From: Muraenolepis orangiensis
Taxonomy: Eukaryota > Chordata > Actinopteri > Gadiformes > Muraenolepididae
NCBI GenBank assembly: GCA_027704905.1
Contig: CM051016.1
Coordinates: 10,948,501 to 11,012,500 of the forward strand
DNA: 64,000 bases
Reading direction: 5' to 3'
Part shown: positions 13,466 through 57,740 of the stretch, piece by piece
Layout: each line of letters begins with the position of its first letter
How positions within the stretch are numbered: the stretch's first letter is position 1
Notes under the pieces: model-generated
What the model was told of the DNA's origin: nothing
Database searches by the model: none
Seen by the model: the letters and a program-made list of their open reading frames with translations, nothing else
Translations under genes and position numbers: made by a program

Positions 13466-15536
13466 ACTGAGCACCAGCCTAGGTTTTATAAACCAGAATC
13501 CAGTTGTTGCTGTTTTTTTACCTTATAGCCACACATCCACACGAAAACACATCTTCAATTAAATCTTCGATTGTGACCAAAAAAAAGCTTGTCATGTAGA
13601 CTAAATAACGCCATCAGCCAGGAGGAAAAGAGCAGAGTGTGTGCCAAAGTTTTTTTCTTTTAAAGCAATAATGTTTACTACTCAGTCATTCGGAGGTGCT
13701 TCTATCTAAACTCACAGGGAATGCAGATGCATGTCATTATGGGGCAGACCGGGTTAGACGTCCTGCTCAAGGATGTCTCCAGGTTAAGGATACAGCACAA
13801 CTGTTGTTCAACCTGTCTTTCATTTCCTTCCAGGAAGCAAGCCCAAAACTATTTCAGGGCCCTTGGATGAGGGTTTCACTAGACAGATAACTTGAAAGAC
13901 AGCTGTGGAAACTAAGGCTTTTACCGTCAGGTTTTCTATAGTCTCTATTGAATTCCTTAGGTGGCAAGTGATGAATACAAACCACGATTATAACAGAAGG
14001 TATGCTCTGTTTGAAGTCTCTCACTCTTAGGGTCAAAATACATGCATATCAGTAAGGCACCCCGCAGAGCAAACACTGCAAAATTAACCTTAAAACACAT
14101 TGCTGTCCCATAAATAGAGATTTACCAATGATAAGAGGATATATTAACATGGGCTTTGAGGACACCTTAGTTAGCATACAAGGCCTAGCAGGCTACAACA
14201 TGTTTCAGCCAATTTCTTGGCTGAATCCGTCGGGGTGGTTAATTACATGTTATCTATGCGTGTTGGTTCATTCACTTTCTTTTCTTGTAAACTAGTCACC
14301 TAGGGCCAGTTTCACAACTTTTTTGTGAAACTGAAATTTTCTTCTAATTCCTCCATATTTTCACTTCCACTTTCCACTTTCACTTTCATTTGCTTAACAA
14401 TGTCTTACATTTATTTTCTAAGAAGTCACACATTTTTTTAAATAGTCTCTCTTTTGGGTCACGTGTGTGGATAAGTGAAAATCAATCCAGTGATAACAAA
14501 GAGCATAGTTAGCATAGTGTGTAGTAACCTAGACCTGTGTCCTTTTCTGTATAACATTTATAACGTTGAATGAGAGAGTAGCAACACCTTGCAATGAACT
14601 TAAAACTATAAAATCAAGGCATTACTTCTGAATCTAACAAGCAAACTGTTATCATTCATTTATGAATACAATCTAAAATTGTTACTCAATCCAATATAAT
14701 CTTTCGTTTTTACATAAAGATATTGACTATATTGAAACTTCAATATAGGATGAGGCTGGACCTTTAACTGACTACATGCTGACCGTGACCAGTTCCAAAG
14801 TTAATGGGCCATAACTACTTATTTCCAGATAGCCTAATCACTGTGAGAAGTTCAGCAGCCATGCCAAGAAATGCTAACAGCTGAGACAACCCTGAGTGAC
14901 TTTGAGATAAACGTTCTACGTAACGTCGAAATTCTTGTAGAATGTTCAAACAAATCGACTAGCTTACTACTTGAGACTAGTCCTAAGTAGGTCTTAAAAA
15001 ATGCAAAATGCCTTTTGAGGCAATTATGTATTTACATTTTCACCTGACTTAAATACTAAGAGAATATTGTACTTTTTTATTGATGCTTTATCTTACTTGG
15101 CATTCTCTATCAGGAGCCTATCAAGTAGTTATTTCATTCAAATTAAAACTTTTTTTTTTTTTTTAATCATAATTCTCATAATTTTGTGACAATACATGAC
15201 AGTGGCTGTGACCGTGAAGCAGACATCAAATGTCCAGCAGTAATAATGAAAAACAATAATGAACGATGCGTGGGATAAGTCTGGGGATTAGTCCCAGACG
15301 AGGGAAGGAGAACAAGGTAGGTAAACAAAACTCATAGAAAGTTGGCCTTCCTCTGGTTCAGTCCTAGCTGCGGGGCAGCGCAGGAGGCCCTGCTATAGGA
15401 CATGGATGGGGCCCTGTAGGATGGAGGGGGCCCTGTAGGATGGAGGGGGCTTTCCTGAGTGTTAGCTGGTCATGCAGGTGAGGTCAGAGACTGCTTTTGG
15501 ATTCTGTATTGTAGTGGAACTTCTTCTCTCACAAGA
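13466..15536. other. Intergenic, no gene seen
   Basis: AT-rich unique-looking DNA. A T-run lies at 15151-15164. A small tandem repeat near 15405-15450 reads GGGGCCCTGTAGGATGGAG twice. Confidence 0.5.
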
Positions 15537-15745
15537 TACAAGATACAAGATGTTTTATTGGCCATTTGCAAAAAGTACAATGGAATGCTTACTCTCCATT
15601 CCCTCCCGCAGTATGACTTTTTAAAACAATACTATAACAGTAAAGTGCAGTAAATGTAATGAGTCCAGAAAGTCCAGCAAAGTATGCTAGTGTAATGTTA
15701 ATGACAATGTTGTGAAAGTGGCAGCACTCCTAGCAGTTCAGTAGG
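15537..15745 (-). mobile_element. Dispersed family B copy (LINE 3' tail-like)
   Basis: Read on +, it begins CAAGATACAAGATGTTTTAT, then AAAGTACAATGGAATGCTTA, CTCCATTCCCTCCCGCAGTA, GAGTCCAGAAAGTCCAGCAA and GTGGCAGCACTCC. The opening TTTTATTGGCC is the complement of a GGCCAATAAAA end, so the element's 3' end faces left. Other copies are at 5217, 17030 (opposite orientation), 43240, 51912 and 55499. Confidence 0.7.
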
Positions 15746-17029
15746 TCACTGCCTGGGGATAAAACGTTAATCACATTTTACATTTATCACGTGTTATATC
15801 CCATGTCATGTGTTTTTTGTTGCAAATATGTCTGCCTTAGCGTTATTTAAATAATAATGTTATTGAAATGAACAACATAACATTGAAAAACCACAGGTCA
15901 TGTTACTTTTACCACTTGCCCTTGTGTTCAAACTCACGTGTGTTAGTGTGTGTATGCGTTGGACAATACAAGCTGTAGTTCCTTCCATGGTGGTATGTTG
16001 CTATTACACAACAGTGAGTTTTCCTTAGCCAAAAGGAACATAGACCACAAGGCGTGAATATAAAACAAAACTCGAGTGAGTCAGCAAGATCTCCCGTGAG
16101 ACATCAATCTGATGATGGCACCACCATGATCACAGCATAGTTCTAGTTATCGGCTCATCGAGATATACAAATAAGATGAAGGGGATAATGCAGTGCTGTA
16201 GTATTCACCTTGCCAGGACAAATGAATGGAGGGGGAGGGGAAGAAAACTGAGTAACTAAACGCCACCGCCATGGGTATGAATGGTAACTGAAACTCTGGT
16301 ACTTAAGTCTTAAACACGCCAAACAGCTGCAGGGAGCGCACAGAGTTTCAGGCACCATGGAGTATAGAAGTAGCATGTCAGAGGCCTAATGGCCATGCTT
16401 CTTGTCTTGTTGGATAACATTGTGGAAAAACATGCAACAATAACCATACAGCACGACACAAAGAGGCAGGAATTTGCAACGGGGAGAACTACCATGGACA
16501 GGGCTGGAATAGTGAACTATAACTATTAACCGGAAATGTTTGGAAGAACTCGCAAACCGTGACTGAGTAGAAACATTAAATAGAAAGCAGTGAAAGCAGT
16601 AGCAATAAAAAGCAGTGTCTCAAGTAGATGAATAGATATGATATCAGTCACGTTATAACCGTTTGTTTTCCGAAGAACAGTAAAGGAAGAGAAAGTAAAA
16701 GAAGTAATTTGTTTAAGAAAAACGGTGACGCATGAGTGGGGGGTTGAGCGGGACAGAAACTCTATCCATGGCAGCGTTTAATTATCATTCCAGTGTGGTG
16801 TTATGCTGTTGGATATCATTTTTGCCTATAAATCAACTCAGTTATTATTATATGGAGGTTCATAGTAAGCCAAGCTAACATCCCAGACATGGGAGTAAAG
16901 TTTATGCGACATAAAACTTGCTATAAAAACTTTATACCTGAGAAAATAAAAGTTAAATAAAGGTTTTCTTGCCCTCAACACTACAGCCTTTCAAATATTT
17001 GTCTATCTAAACAATTGTTATTTTTATTG
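15746..17029. other. Intergenic, no gene seen
   Basis: Unique-looking sequence. No exon, RNA gene or clear repeat was recognised. Confidence 0.5.
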
Positions 17030-17205
17030 TGTATAGTATATTAAATATAGCTATAGTATCGTGTTGTTTATAGTATAAAGTATAGTATATAGTATAGTAT
17101 ATAGCGTTGTTTATAGTATACAGTAAAGCATATTGTAGGTAGTATACAGTGTTGTTTATGCAAATGGAAAATAAAAACATCTTGAATCTTGAATTTTGAA
17201 AGAAG
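17030..17205 (+). mobile_element. Family B fragment, forward orientation
   Basis: ATAGTATA-rich sequence runs into CAAATGGAAAATAAAAACAT and CTTGAATCTTGAATTTTG. This is the reverse complement of the start of the copies at 15537 and 51912, and so the element's true 3' end. Confidence 0.65.
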
Positions 17206-17750
17206 GTTGAAAACTAGGACATTATGAAGTTCCGGGCTCTTGTGAGTTCATACGCACGCAGTCAACCAGCAGCACCATCCCCAAAAGCCTCCCAAATTCT
17301 TCCAAAGTCGTCCCATCTGTCTGCCGTGCAGGAGAATTAAAGAGGTCAACCGCTGTGTGCTGAGAGGCAGAGCCACACGGTCAACACCAAATATTGGCGG
17401 AGATGAGTTGCGCTGCCGTTATGTAAGAGTTATTGTCAGGAACCCATTTGTCATGGTCCGGCTACTCTGCCTTCCCACGTCTCTCTCTCTCTCTCTCTCG
17501 CTTCCTCTCTCTCTCTGTCAACCGTCCTTTAAAAAAACAAAAAAAAACATAGAAGAAGAAATAATTCAGTTTGTTCGATTTGGTTAAACCACACACGTGG
17601 TTTGGTGGGTTTTCTGTTTGATGCCAGAGGGGGCCCAATAAATGGGTCCAACTGGAAAATCGAGTCAGAATCAGAACAATCCAACGCCCTTGAGCATTCG
17701 AGAAATGCAAACTCGTAGAATGAGACATTTTCTTTTCAAGTCATTGACAC
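17206..17750. other. Intergenic, no gene seen
   Basis: A CT-rich patch lies at 17479-17516 and A-runs at 17529-17548. No exon was recognised. Confidence 0.5.
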
Positions 17751-19009
<1,259 letters not shown>

Positions 19010-19435
19010 ACTGTGAAATGGTTGCTTTTAGTTGTAGCATGCTTAACGCTGAGTGGAGTCGGCTTTGCCAAGACATTGCCCACCCCAGCCACGAACTGTA
19101 CTCACTGTTACCGTCAGGCAGGCGATACCGCAGTATCAGGTGCCGTACAAATAGGCGATAGCTTCCACAGTCAGGCCATAAGGCTGCTGAACAAGGGCGT
19201 ATAGCATATAACAATGTATATTTTATTACATTGATTTATATATACATATTGCTCTTTTTCTGTGCCGATATATTGCATTTTATAAATTGCATTTTTATTG
19301 TATTCTATTTTTATCTTATTTTTATAACTGCTGTCTGTCGTCGGGTATTGCACATAAGGTTTTCACACCACTGCTTTATACTTGTGTAAACTGTGAAGTG
19401 ACAATAAACTTGACTTGACTTGCTTGTGAAACAAA
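19010..19435 (+). mobile_element. LINE 3' end (family C) with ORF2 C-terminus
   Basis: An open frame ends ELYSLLPSGRRYRSIRCRTN, the C-terminal signature of a fish non-LTR retrotransposon. A 3' UTR follows (TGCTGTCTGTCGTCGGGTAT; CACACCACTGCTTTATACTT), ending GTGACAATAAACTTGACTTG. Shorter copies are at 5371-5456 and, reversed, 34212-34330. Confidence 0.78.
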
Positions 19436-19499
19436 CTTAATTTGGGCTTTTTTTTATTTATTTTTTATTTAACGTACAATTAAATTTTTGTTTTATTCC

Positions 19500-19792
<293 letters not shown>

Positions 19793-20263
19793 TTTGTGAA
19801 AGGGTGAAATCTGGGACGCCCATTGACCGAGTTGGGGCGGATCCTGTGCTCGTCCCACCCCACCCCCCACATAGCAGTGAGGCGGCTTGTGTTCCTCTGA
19901 GAGAGAGAGAGGTTACTACAGGCAGCAGCACGTGGAGAGCACACAGCCAGCCAGTCAGCCAGTCAAGTCAGTCAGCCACAGCCCCGGACTGAAGTGGCGG
20001 AACCTCTTTTTTTTCTTTTCATAACGTAAAGCCCGATTGATGAGCGGTTCTACTGTGTTCATCTGCCGAGCTCATGCTGCCAGGTGCGGCAAGTTTGCCC
20101 GTTTCTTCAAGAGACTCCGAGTGCGGAAGAAAACCCTCTTTTAGTCACCAGAGAGCAACCTGTTGAGCCATGAGCCCCGCATAGCCGCGGACCGCATCTG
20201 CCCCCCCCTCCCTCCCTCCCTCCCTCTCTCTCTTCTCTCTCTCTCAGCTCGTTGTACACAAGG
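19793..20263 (+). promoter_or_regulatory. kcnk5 5' flank / 5' UTR
   Basis: The sequence between the palindrome and the kcnk5 ATG is more GC-rich than the DNA to its left and contains an AGCCAGTCAGCC repeat near 19946-19978. A C-then-CT pyrimidine tract at 20200-20245 ends in CTCTCAG at 20247, 16 bases before the ATG. That resembles a splice acceptor, so the start codon may be in exon 2. No TATA box can be assigned with confidence. Confidence 0.45.
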
Positions 20264-28719
<8,456 letters not shown>

Positions 28720-30530
28720 CAAACCGCTTTTTCAGTGGTTCCATATTTTATATTCTTCTGTTGGATTTAAGGAATGAAGGACAATTTACACAGGTTTTGT
28801 GTTCTTTTTTTTATATTATGCAAAATTAACACATTTCATCCTCCTTCTGAGATCTGATTATGCCGTGCTGTTTTCCAAGCAATGTTTTGATGGTCCGAAG
28901 CCCAGTTCTGGCCATGGCAATACGTCAATCTGGATCTCCTGAGCACTAACATTGAGTATTGGGTTTCCTGTTTATCTCGGAACAAATATTTTAATCCAGG
29001 ATGTATATAGATAACAAGACGAGGCATGGGGCCACAGAAAGACATTCTTTATTTATTTCATTTAAGCGGTTTGAACTAATTCATGGAAACATTGAAATAT
29101 GTCCTTGTTTTTATTTTTGAAAATGACAGAAAAGGGCAACCTTTTGGGGTTGCTATTATTAGATTGCCATTGGTTTGTTTTGATTTATATTCACCATATT
29201 GGTGCATTGATATTTATTCAAATGAAGGAAAAGTAGTCTTACTGGCCACCATGGTTTATATCTCTGACATTGCACAATTCAGCCGACTGAGGAGGGCCGT
29301 TTAAAGTCCATTTCAGTTTTTATTATCGTTCACAAACCTGAGCCAACAAAGTGTCTTAAAATGAAGGGCTAACAGAGCCATATTCCTTTTTATGTTTTGC
29401 TTATTTATAGTTGGGTTTTGCCAAAAACAAATCCCTGCTTTTCATTTTTAACTAGTCTTCATGAGCAAGACTGTCATGGTGTTATACGATTGATCAAGAT
29501 GTATGATGCAAAGTGTTTGACAAGAGCTGCCTTGTTTGTTGCGGTGACTCCACTACCATCAACGGTTCTTTTAGATCCACAACGTACCCCAGTGGAAAAT
29601 GAGATCCTGCAACAGAACTCTTAACCGCTTGTCAAAGTTCCCCTTTGGATGCTCCGCTGGTTTTAGTTTGTGTGCATATAGAAAAAGCGCAGGACATTTT
29701 GTTGACGAAACCGTCTTTGCCTTGGCTGCAAGTCTCTCTGTGGATCCTCCATCATGGCGACCCCCCCCCCCCCCCCCAAAAAAAAGAGAAAAGGTGAGTG
29801 TTGCTGCATCTCACAGCAACACTCTTTTCACTTTGTGTTTGCCATGTCAATATTGGCTGGATCAGTAGCAGTGCCGCCGTAGTAGCAGGCGAGGTGGCCT
29901 TGGTGCTCCCTATTTGTGTTTGGCGGGTTTGTCTTGACATTTGATCAAAATGTAACATGCTGGCTACACCAAGTTCAACTTGCAGCCGATCAATACTCCA
30001 TTGACGTCAGGTGACTTGGTGGTCGATGTTTTTTTATTTTATTTTCTCGTTTGACGTCAGTCGACTCAAAATGAATTTACCAATCGCTTTTTGACTCTAC
30101 CGTTTGACTTCCCGCTGCATTTTGCACTCTGCCTCCTGCACATAAACGACGGCAAACTTCAAACAGTGTTACTCCTCAAAGTAGGTTACAGGCTTACATA
30201 GAATTCACCACCCGTTTCAAATGTGCATGGCAATCAATCATTGTAAAAAATATATATAAATAATAATGTGCTAAACTGAAGTGAAGCGTTGTTGATCATG
30301 CAGATGGGGTACGTAAACTTGGATGGTCTTAATTTTTCAACAAATGACTTGTTATGGAAATCGTTTTTATTTGTGACGTTGGTCCATTGTGTTCAACCTA
30401 CTCCACCATATTGTCCTTGTTGTTATGACTAAATTATTAACTGTGTAACTTTTGTATATACTGTAAAATCCTTGCAAACTGTAGATATTTTTCAAATAAA
30501 CAATATTAATAAATGATTGGAAGTGAATAC
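28720..30530 (+). other. kcnk5 3' UTR
   Basis: From the TGA at 28717 to two close polyadenylation signals, AATAAA at 30495-30500 and 30508-30513. AT-rich, with a C17 run at 29761-29776. Open frames here have no homology I recognise. The length is inferred from the signals. Confidence 0.6.
30495..30513 (+). promoter_or_regulatory. Probable kcnk5 polyadenylation signals
   Basis: Two AATAAA hexamers 13 bp apart on the sense strand after about 1.8 kb of AT-rich sequence, with no good earlier pair noticed. Confidence 0.55.
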
Positions 30531-31917
30531 TTAATTTTTTGAGGGTACCAAAAGGGACATTTAATACACTTCAGCTGTTGGAACGGTCCGTTTTGAACAA
30601 CTAGATTACGTTTGCCTTTTTGGTTAAATTCTCCTACATCGAAATAATACAAAATGACAGCAGAAGCTTTTGTCACAATGAAGTGTAGTATAGTATATTC
30701 CTTTCTTTACAAACAAACATGTATTTGGTGTTGTTATACAAACACAACTCTGATGTGAGATATCACTAGATTATAAATGTTTTAAGATAGGAAGTTTCAG
30801 GGGTTTTCTCATGGCACCACATGCTGCGCTGGCACGTTGCAGCACGCAAAGTCGATTTATTACTGACAACGTTTTCTGAAACATAAAATGATGAAATCTT
30901 GGATTTAACAAAAAAAAAGGGTGTGTGTATCTGCCTTTCATATCACCCTGTGTCTTCGTCACAAAGCCGAACACGGTAGAAAAGTAGCGTACAATCAAGT
31001 GGTTATTTATCTGCAAGGAACGGGACAGAGATGGAATGTGCCGACACAATCAAGAGTTGGATCTTAACTCGGCAGATCATTAACAGATCATTAACATACT
31101 AGGTCTTCTCAAAGGCTGCAAAACGGTGGTTTCAGAAACGATGTTCATTCGGTCTTTGGGAGATGGGCACATTTTTCAAATAACAAGCGGTGCAGTGTTT
31201 ACATTTCTTGATCAGCTGAGGAGGCAGAAGATTAGAGGGTGCATACCAGACCATTTGTTGCCTCAGACGGAGAATGTCCACCGCTGTCTGAATGAATCGA
31301 GCTCAATGACCTTTCCGTGGGTTCACACCGGACTAAAAATACACCGCGCCTGCTTTTTCTTTTCAACAACGTTGAACGTTGATTAGCTGCTTCGAGCGCT
31401 TTTTACAAAAAAAAGACGCTCCAAATAGACGGACTGCACTAGTAGCGACACACACACACGCGGTGCTTTGTGACGTAATAGAGCGCTTTGAGCGCCTTAA
31501 AAAAAAGAAGTCGATTAAATATTAGCAGTGTAAAGATGCTTTCTTAACTACAATTTGATCCCAGAGCTACCTGCTGGGCTCCGAATCAATTCGGTGGACC
31601 ATGACCTACAAACTGTGAACAGAGGTAAAGGGTTGTTGATTAAGTTGATTTACTTGATCCAATTTGACATGTTTTGTCTTGATTTACATTTAAAATAGTG
31701 AACCATTCTGGCTCTCTAACCAAATGCCTGGATTCAAACTGACAAACCGTTACTTGTGTGATCAATGGCAAAATATAGCACGACGAAAATTGTCTTTAAT
31801 TTTTACGAAATCCTAAGAATAAACCCTTTAACATGTTACATAGAGATGTCGTGACAGATGAAAAGGAGTAGGGGATGAGCGTCAGGAACCCTGGCCAAGG
31901 CACAATATGGCCATTGA
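30531..31917. other. Intergenic, no gene seen
   Basis: No exon was recognised. 31563-31584 is identical over 22 bases to kcnk5 exon 5 at 28208-28229, with no similarity on either side. Confidence 0.5.
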
Positions 31918-31937
31918 TGGAGAAGGAAATACCATAG

Positions 31938-31983
<46 letters not shown>

Positions 31984-32041
31984 TGAGTCCTCTCTGACTT
32001 TCACAGGACGCTCAGCTAGGGTGGAGAAGGGAATACCCTAG

Positions 32042-32131
<90 letters not shown>

Positions 32132-32180
32132 TGAGTCCTCTCCAACTTTCCCACTTTCCCAGGACGCTCAGCTAGGGTGC
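31918..32180 (+). repeat. Tandem duplication of a (CA)n-bearing unit
   Basis: Two copies of a unit with the order GGAGAAGG, ATACC(A/C)TAGCAG, (CA)n, CTGTGAGTCCTCTC, CAGGACGCTCAGCTAGGGT. The first CA tract is about 40 bp and the second about 84 bp. Confidence 0.85.
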
Positions 32181-32306
32181 ACGTCTCCACCCTAAAAGTG
32201 GAGCCAACCATTTCAGACCATATACCATATCTGTATGATGTAGCATAAGCATACTGTCAAAAACAGTTAGGCTTGTCCTGAGTTAATTAGGTACAAATGT
32301 CAATCT

Positions 32307-32310
<4 letters not shown>

Positions 32311-32400
<90 letters not shown>
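32311..32400 (+). repeat. (GA)n microsatellite
   Basis: About 90 bp of uninterrupted GA. Confidence 0.98.
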
Positions 32401-32402
<2 letters not shown>

Positions 32403-32845
32403 AGATTGCACCTGCTGATGGTTGCATAACTTTGAACATTTTGTTCAAGCAGGTAACGGGTAAAAAAGCCTGTACTAATTGACCTATTCGGTTATGCTGT
32501 TCTGTTATGCATCATGCTCATAAGAATATACATCAACATCTTTCACAATGAGTAATAAAATGCCATTCTCGTCACTTTCACTAGTCTTAGCACAAGTCGG
32601 GCAGCATAGAAACAACATGGTTAAAGTTCAAAGCATATTGTGGTATGAGGAACCAACTGCTGTCAGGCGACAGCAGTTGGTTCAAGCAAATATGCAATGT
32701 GATGCTGTTTAGAAGGTATGTTGAGGGTGTCCCTTTGGTGTTTTCCTTCCATGTGTTTAAGAAAAGAGGCTTCAGTTTGTACAAGTTGTATTAGTTTGGT
32801 TTTTAGTGGACTGAGTTTACATAATGCATTTCCTGTTTGTGTGTG

Positions 32846-32863
32846 CGTTTGTGTGTGTGTATA

Positions 32864-32943
<80 letters not shown>

Positions 32944-32957
32944 TGTGCGCGTGTGTG
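32846..32957 (+). repeat. (GT)n microsatellite with variants
   Basis: GTGTATAT variants first, a pure GT block at about 32876-32939, then GCGTGTGC variants. Confidence 0.95.
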
Positions 32958-33271
32958 ATTCTGTGTGTTTGAGCATGTGCTGCACTTTCTGTATGATTTT
33001 TGTTTAAACAAGCGGTGACACACGACCGTGTTTGACTTGAACCAAAGGGTATTTGTAGAGGGGCAACAGTACATCATACTGCATATGGATTTGCTGTACT
33101 AGTCATCAAATCCCTCGTAGGGTTTTTCTACATGTTGGTTGATTTAGATTTTGCACATTGTGACGTTCATTAATCATCACAGTAAACGCATCGGGATGGA
33201 ACAGCTGTGCTCACTCAAGAGTTGCCCGGGCGCTGACTTCCAACGGTCAGCATTAAAATGGATATTTATAA

Positions 33272-33280
33272 CCCCCCCCC

Positions 33281-33311
<31 letters not shown>
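33272..33311 (+). repeat. C-run plus (CA)n
   Basis: Ten C followed by about 30 bp of CA. Confidence 0.9.
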
Positions 33312-33601
33312 CAACACCCACCCACCCCCAAAACACCCTTTTGTGTTGTGACTCTAGGACCCATCTACGCACGGACAAAACGACGCAAGCTCACTTCCTT
33401 GTCAACACAGGAGTGGGAACCAGATGCGGAGCGGTTCCTTTGGCCCGTAAAACACTCACGGCAACAACAACAAGTCCACGGCCAGGGGTTGAGGAGAGCA
33501 GGAAACCTTTAGCCTGGATGGGCCCAAGGTCCCCTCTCGCACCCAATTGTTTCCTGAATTTCTTTGTCCAGCCTTCCAAAACGGAAACTTTCGGCACCCC
33601 T

Positions 33602-33606
<5 letters not shown>

Positions 33607-33664
<58 letters not shown>

Positions 33665-33674
33665 CGTGTGTGTG
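33607..33674 (+). repeat. (GT)n microsatellite
   Basis: About 47 bp of pure GT, then GCGCGCGTGTGCGTG variants. Confidence 0.96.
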
Positions 33675-34170
33675 GGAAGGTAGGATGTTGAGGTGAGGGC
33701 ACGCTGGACACTGGCGATATGCCAGACGTTTTTACCGTGTGTAAGAAAGGATGGGAACCAAGGCAAGCCGAGGAGACTGTCGTTTGTTTACAGTACGGTT
33801 AAGAGAGGATACACATTGTTTATGTGGACCTTTACAATATAACACTGCATCCATGTAATTTTATATTGGGCCAAGACAATAGCACAGGCAATCAGAACAA
33901 ATGGTGTTTTATTCCAGCCTCTTGAAAGAATAGAAGACACATTCACGTAATTTACATAAGCATGTTTGATGGCAGGTACAGAATTGGTGTGAATCAGGCG
34001 AAATGGATAGGAATTCAATAATAAACTAATAAAATAGACTAATGGTAGTATACATATCAGTCACAATATCTCTATTGTTCTCTTGAGACAGTAGAGGCCA
34101 AGCTATTATAATTTAACTAACCCTATAAATAATTGTCTAATACGATTTTATAGTTGTGCTGCTTCTCTTA

Positions 34171-34172
<2 letters not shown>
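33675..34172. other. Intergenic, no gene seen
   Basis: AT-rich, no exon recognised. Confidence 0.5.
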
Positions 34173-34219
<47 letters not shown>

Positions 34220-34222
34220 AAA
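34173..34222. repeat. (AT)n microsatellite
   Basis: About 50 bp of AT alternation with one slip, directly before the reversed family C LINE tail. Confidence 0.9.
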
Positions 34223-34330
34223 TCAAGTCAAGTCAAGTTTATTGTCACTTCACAGTTTACAGTATAAAGCAGTGAGTGAAAATCTTATGTGCAATACCCG
34301 ACGACAGACAGCAGTTATACAAATAAGATT
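34223..34330 (-). mobile_element. Family C LINE tail, reversed
   Basis: CAAGTCAAGTCAAGTTTATT, then GTCACTTCACAGTTTACAGT and GCAATACCCGACGACAGACA. This is the reverse complement of the end of the copy at 19010-19435. Confidence 0.8.
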
Positions 34331-35030
34331 AAAAAAAACACATATATATATATATTTGCTGACTTATTTGTCAGCAAAATTGACAAAATATACTGTAACC
34401 ACAAACACCATCCACATTAAAATGTGTGTTAAACAATGTAGCTGAGTGAATGAATATTTGATTGTTAATAAACATTTAAACTAAGAAAAAAGGTGCTTCA
34501 ACCTAACGCCCCCTAGTGAACTTTTACTTTTTAAAATGCAATACCTCATATTATGTATAGAAGAACCCTTACCGTTCCCTTTAAACCTCCCATTATCTTA
34601 TGTAAAACATGTCCAATGCGATGGCTTCTTATAATGTGTGATATTAGTACAAATACATATATGTAACAGACGATTTTTTTTATATTCGTAGATTCTGTGA
34701 GACGTAAAACATCATAGACCGCTGTAATCTTGTACGTGTAATCGCCTTTACTTTGAAAGCTACATATCCTAACCCGGAAACACATCGTGTGTTGACGTGC
34801 GAACGATGTGTCATCAACACAGCGTATCGTAAGACAAGGGTGGGATTTATAATAGTAAGACAAATCTAGGGACAAATCCAACTTATGAATACAAGTCTGA
34901 GTTTTCTATCGACTAAAGTCAGAGATAACGACTCGATGAAGGAACTGTCATCCTAATAAAAAATAGCTCCGTTGCTGGACTTTGCAGAGCTACTACCTTT
35001 CGTAGTGGGCTGTTGTTAGCACCCAGGCTA
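34331..35030. other. Intergenic / distal promoter side of rab3gap2, no gene seen
   Basis: AT-rich to about 34900, then closer to balanced composition. No exon was recognised. The rab3gap2 transcription start probably lies near its right end but cannot be placed. Confidence 0.4.
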
Positions 35031-35205
35031 ACTGGTGAGCTGTGTTGTTGTGGTCCCCAGGACGGGACGGGCTAACTGGTGAGCTGTGTTGTTGTTGTTG
35101 TTGTGGTTGTCCCCTGTCCCTGTGGGTCAGGACGGGACGGGCTAACTGGTGAGCTGTGTAGTGGTTGTCCCCTGTCCCTGTGGGTCAGGACGGGACGGGC
35201 TAGAC
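35031..35205 (+). repeat. Tandem repeat covering the rab3gap2 5' UTR
   Basis: Units start at 35061 (70 bp), 35131 (58 bp) and 35189 (partial), after a partial unit at 35031-35060. The shared pieces are GACGGGACGGGCTA, ACTGGTGAGCTGTGT and GTCCCCTGTCCCTGTGGGTC. Length differences are partly a TTG expansion at 35088-35104. The last partial unit runs into the start codon at 35206. Confidence 0.85.
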
Positions 35206-56752
<21,547 letters not shown>

Positions 56753-57740
56753 GCCTGCCTGGTCCTGGAGGGGGGGGAGGGGAGGAAGAGAGAGAGAGAC
56801 AGACTGAAGGAAGGAGGGAGGGAGAGAGACGAGAGGAGAGAGAATGATATGCACGGCTGGGGGTGGGCGCCAGCAGCAGCAGTTGAAGTGTTGATGGGAG
56901 TGTGCAGATGAGTACAATGCAAAGCTGTGTGTGTGTGTGTGGCCCCTCCCCCCCCCCCCAACAACTCATGTATAAAAGGGTGGGGGTAATCGTTAAACAG
57001 CTCTATATATATATATATATATATATATTACCCCTACTCCTCCACCTTTCTTTGTTGTATCCCGTTCAGACGTGTTGTTTTCCAGAGCGCCTGGAAGCAG
57101 TGGATCTGTCTCAGCCGCTTTCCATGTCTCTTGTTTCTACTTTAGTCTTGTTTTCAGGACTTAACAGAAGTGTTCCGTTTAGCTCATGAAAACCAACCAG
57201 GCTTCTCCTTCTTCACAGTAGATGACTACATAAGCGTGACCATAGTTGTAAATAAAGAGGTAAACATAGGCTTAAAGAAAGAAGGGGTTGTTTTAAGATG
57301 GGTTTTACTCCCATCTGTCATTGTATTATTTTTTTATGAAATACATAACATAAATCTATATGGAGACTGAAGGGTCAGGGTTTCTTGTTCTCTGGCAGCG
57401 GTGGAGAATGGTCCTGGTCTTGTTCTTGAATAGTACTTTCCTTGTAATAATTGTACCTTGTTTTCTTTGATTGCTCCCCTTTGTGCTAAGGGTTTTAAGT
57501 ATTACACCGTTCAGCACTCTCTCCTCTGACGTGCTTCCCCCCCCCCCCTGGAGATTTCTTCACTCGCAACCACCCTAAAATAGCGGCGGGGTTTGAGAGA
57601 AATGGACTCAAGTCAAAAATCGTTTTGATTTTTATTTATAGCCACGGTACGGATGGATCTGTGCGTCTCGTGTATCTTCTGTTCATTCTAATATGTCCGG
57701 CCGCCCGTCTTCAAAGGCTGCAGAATAATAAAGGTTTGAT
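56753..57740 (+). other. rab3gap2 3' UTR
   Basis: Runs from the stop codon to a likely polyadenylation signal AATAAA at 57727-57732. An earlier AATAAA is at about 57250. Contains (GA)n-like purines (56770-56850) and (AT)n at 57003-57028. No further coding exon was seen. Confidence 0.6.
57727..57732 (+). promoter_or_regulatory. Probable rab3gap2 polyadenylation signal
   Basis: AATAAA in ATAATAAAGGTTTGATG, about 975 bases after the stop codon and before the convergent iars2 gene. Confidence 0.5.
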
